Shown: positions 62,699-64,000 of the stretch, one piece after another
Numbering within the stretch: the first letter of the stretch is position 1
How the letters are laid out: every line of letters begins with the position of its first letter
Assembly: GCF_900112105.1 (NCBI RefSeq)
Contig: NZ_FOKV01000004.1
Coordinates: 265,151 to 329,150 of the forward strand
Source of the DNA: Zunongwangia mangrovi
GTDB lineage: Bacteria > Bacteroidota > Bacteroidia > Flavobacteriales > Flavobacteriaceae
Reading direction: 5' to 3'
DNA: 64,000 nucleotides
Position numbers and translations under genes: made by a program
Notes under the pieces: model-generated
What the model was told of the DNA's origin: nothing
Databases searched by the model: none
What the model saw: only the letters and a program-made list of their open reading frames with translations

Positions 62699-64000
62699 TT
62701 AAAACTTAAAGTATTCTTTGGCATTGCCATAGCAGATATTAGCTACCGTACTTCCGATGAGTTCCATATCTTCAGGAAGTTCGCCTGAAGCGATTTCCTT
62801 TCCGAAGAGATTGCATAGAATTCGTCTAAAATATTCGTGTCTTGGAAAGGATAAAAAGCTTCTGGAATCGGTTAGCATCCCAATAAAACAGCTAATTAAT
62901 CCCATATTCGATAATGCGTTCATCTGTTTTTCCATCCCGTCCTTTTGATCTAAAAACCACCAGCCGGATCCCCATTGTACTTTTCCACGAACACTACCGT
63001 CATTGAAGTTCCCGATCATCGTGGCAAAGACTTCATTATCGGCCGGGTTTAGATTGTATAAGATCGTTTTAGTGAGTTTATCCTGGCTATCCAGTTTGTT
63101 TAAAAACTGAGAGAGTTTTTCCGCTTGTGAATAATCACCGATCGAATCCCAACCGGTATCGGGGCCCAATTGTGCCAGCATTCGTTTGTTGTTGTTTCGA
63201 AGCGCCCCTAAATGAAATTGCTGTACCCATCCGAATTTATGATAACACTCACATAAAAACAGTAAGATCGCGGTTTTGAATTTCTCAGCATCAAGATTTG
63301 AAACTGCTTTCCCGGCCAGTTTGTTTTTAAAGATCGCATTGATCTCAGCTTCGGTAAATTCAGTATAGCTCATCGCATTTAAACCATGATCACAAAGTTT
63401 ACAGCCATGTTTATCGAAGTATTCGATACGTTGCAATAATGCATCTTTGAGATCCTGGAAGCTTTCAATAGCGATATTGGTGGTTTTACCCAGTGTTTTT
63501 AGATAATCGGTATAACCTTCCGCATCGATCAAAATAGATTTATCGGGACGAAAAGCGGTGCTCACTTTTATTCCGAAATCCTCGCCTGCCATCGCCTGGT
63601 GATGTTCCAAAGTATCGGTAGGATCTTCCGTGGTACAAAGCGTATTGACGTTCATTTTATGCAACAAGCCGCGGCAGCTGTTTTCTTGTTGCTGCAACTG
63701 ATTGTTGATCTCCTGGTAGATCGAGGTAGCGTTTTTTTCATTTAAAAGTTCATCGATCCCAAAATAGCGTTTCAGCTCTAAATGCGTCCAATGATACAGT
63801 GGATTACGAAGCGTATGTGGCACCGTTTTGCCCCAGGCTTCGAATTTTTCCTGGTCACTGGCATTGCCAGTGATATAATGTTCATCGATTCCCAAAGTTC
63901 GCATCGCACGCCATTTATAATGGTCGCCGCTTAGCCACACCTGGCTGATGGTATCGAACTGCATATCGGCAGCGATCTGTGCCGGTGGCAAATGATTATG
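62699..64000 (-). CDS. uxaC: Uronate isomerase UxaC (5' end cut by window edge)
   Basis: 433 codons are visible; the frame stays open to the right edge, where HNHLPPAQIAAD is the family's metal-binding HxH block, so about 30 residues and the true start lie outside. A TTG near 63991 is not the start. Further blocks are WLSGDHYKWRAMRTLGI, LCTTEDPTDTLEHH and FHLGALRNNNKRM. It converts D-galacturonate to D-tagaturonate (and D-glucuronate to D-fructuronate), the first intracellular step. Confidence 0.93.
   Translation of the reverse strand, partial: HNHLPPAQIAADMQFDTISQVWLSGDHYKWRAMRTLGIDEHYITGNASDQEKFEAWGKTVPHTLRNPLYHWTHLELKRYFGIDELLNEKNATSIYQEINNQLQQQENSCRGLLHKMNVNTLCTTEDPTDTLEHHQAMAGEDFGIKVSTAFRPDKSILIDAEGYTDYLKTLGKTTNIAIESFQDLKDALLQRIEYFDKHGCKLCDHGLNAMSYTEFTEAEINAIFKNKLAGKAVSNLDAEKFKTAILLFLCECYHKFGWVQQFHLGALRNNNKRMLAQLGPDTGWDSIGDYSQAEKLSQFLNKLDSQDKLTKTILYNLNPADNEVFATMIGNFNDGSVRGKVQWGSGWWFLDQKDGMEKQMNALSNMGLISCFIGMLTDSRSFLSFPRHEYFRRILCNLFGKEIASGELPEDMELIGSTVANICYGNAKEYFKF

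Overview
The window looks like part of a Bacteroidetes (Flavobacteriia-type) chromosome. The grounds are low to moderate GC, secreted glycoside hydrolases with Bacteroidetes-style signal or lipoprotein peptides, promoter boxes resembling TAnnTTTG, and families such as DUF3826, DUF4861 and GH28/GH105/CE12 sets. Almost all of it is one large pectin-use locus read leftwards (minus strand). The exception is a LacI-family regulator at 53958-54980, read rightwards. No rRNA, tRNA, CRISPR array or transposase was seen, no SusC/SusD pair is present, and no gap between genes exceeds about 240 bases.

Left to middle (1-43 kb) is an accessory set for a complex, branched pectin. In transcription order from the right it holds seven tightly packed cassettes: (7) DUF3826, SDR dehydrogenase, FAH-family hydrolase (41.9-40.3 kb; DUF3826 transcribed first); (6) DHDPS-family aldolase, Na+ symporter, L-fucose-isomerase-like protein, GH28, GH2; (5) GH141-like beta-helix enzyme, Gfo/Idh/MocA oxidoreductase, Na+ symporter, alpha-glucuronidase-like enzyme; (4) GH78 and a CE15-like esterase; (3) a GH43-like propeller, GH2 and GH106; (2) a RuBisCO-like protein, a four-carbon acid sugar kinase, an Asp/Glu-racemase-family protein and a BASS transporter; (1) sialate-O-acetylesterase-like esterase, DUF5703 protein, PL1 lyase and GH127 (cut by the left edge). 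GH106, GH78, GH127, GH141, GH2 and a RuBisCO-like/kinase pair together suggest rhamnogalacturonan II or a similarly decorated pectin, although the hallmark GH137-GH140 and GH143 enzymes are not in view.

The most striking observation is that every one of these seven cassettes is preceded by the same 12-bp element (minus-strand consensus AGGTACAGGATA), followed after 19-20 bases by a TAnnTTTG-like -7 box. It is present in all seven gaps of 55 bp or more between 4 and 43 kb and was not seen in the shorter ones. It looks like a dedicated promoter or operator class that makes the cassettes one regulon. It also helps correct two start codons (GH141 and the DHDPS-family aldolase).

Middle to right (43-53.7 kb) is a more ordinary homogalacturonan/RG-I set: two alpha/beta esterases, tagaturonate epimerase UxaE, GH28 x2, KdgF, CE12, CE8, GH105, DUF4861 and a free-standing carboxypeptidase-regulatory-like domain. 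A LacI regulator (54-55 kb) lies divergent to the last GH28, with a 14-bp LacI-type operator between them.

Right (55-64 kb) is the complete D-galacturonate isomerase pathway with its uptake system: UxaC (cut by the right edge), KdgK, KdgA, TRAP transporter DctP-DctQ-DctM, UxaB and UxaA. Secreted lyases, hydrolases and esterases would release galacturonate and neutral sugars. KdgF handles unsaturated uronates, TRAP imports uronate, and UxaC-UxaB-UxaA-KdgK-KdgA yields pyruvate and glyceraldehyde 3-phosphate. Side-chain sugars probably go through the two Na+ symporters, the BASS transporter and the less familiar catabolic genes.
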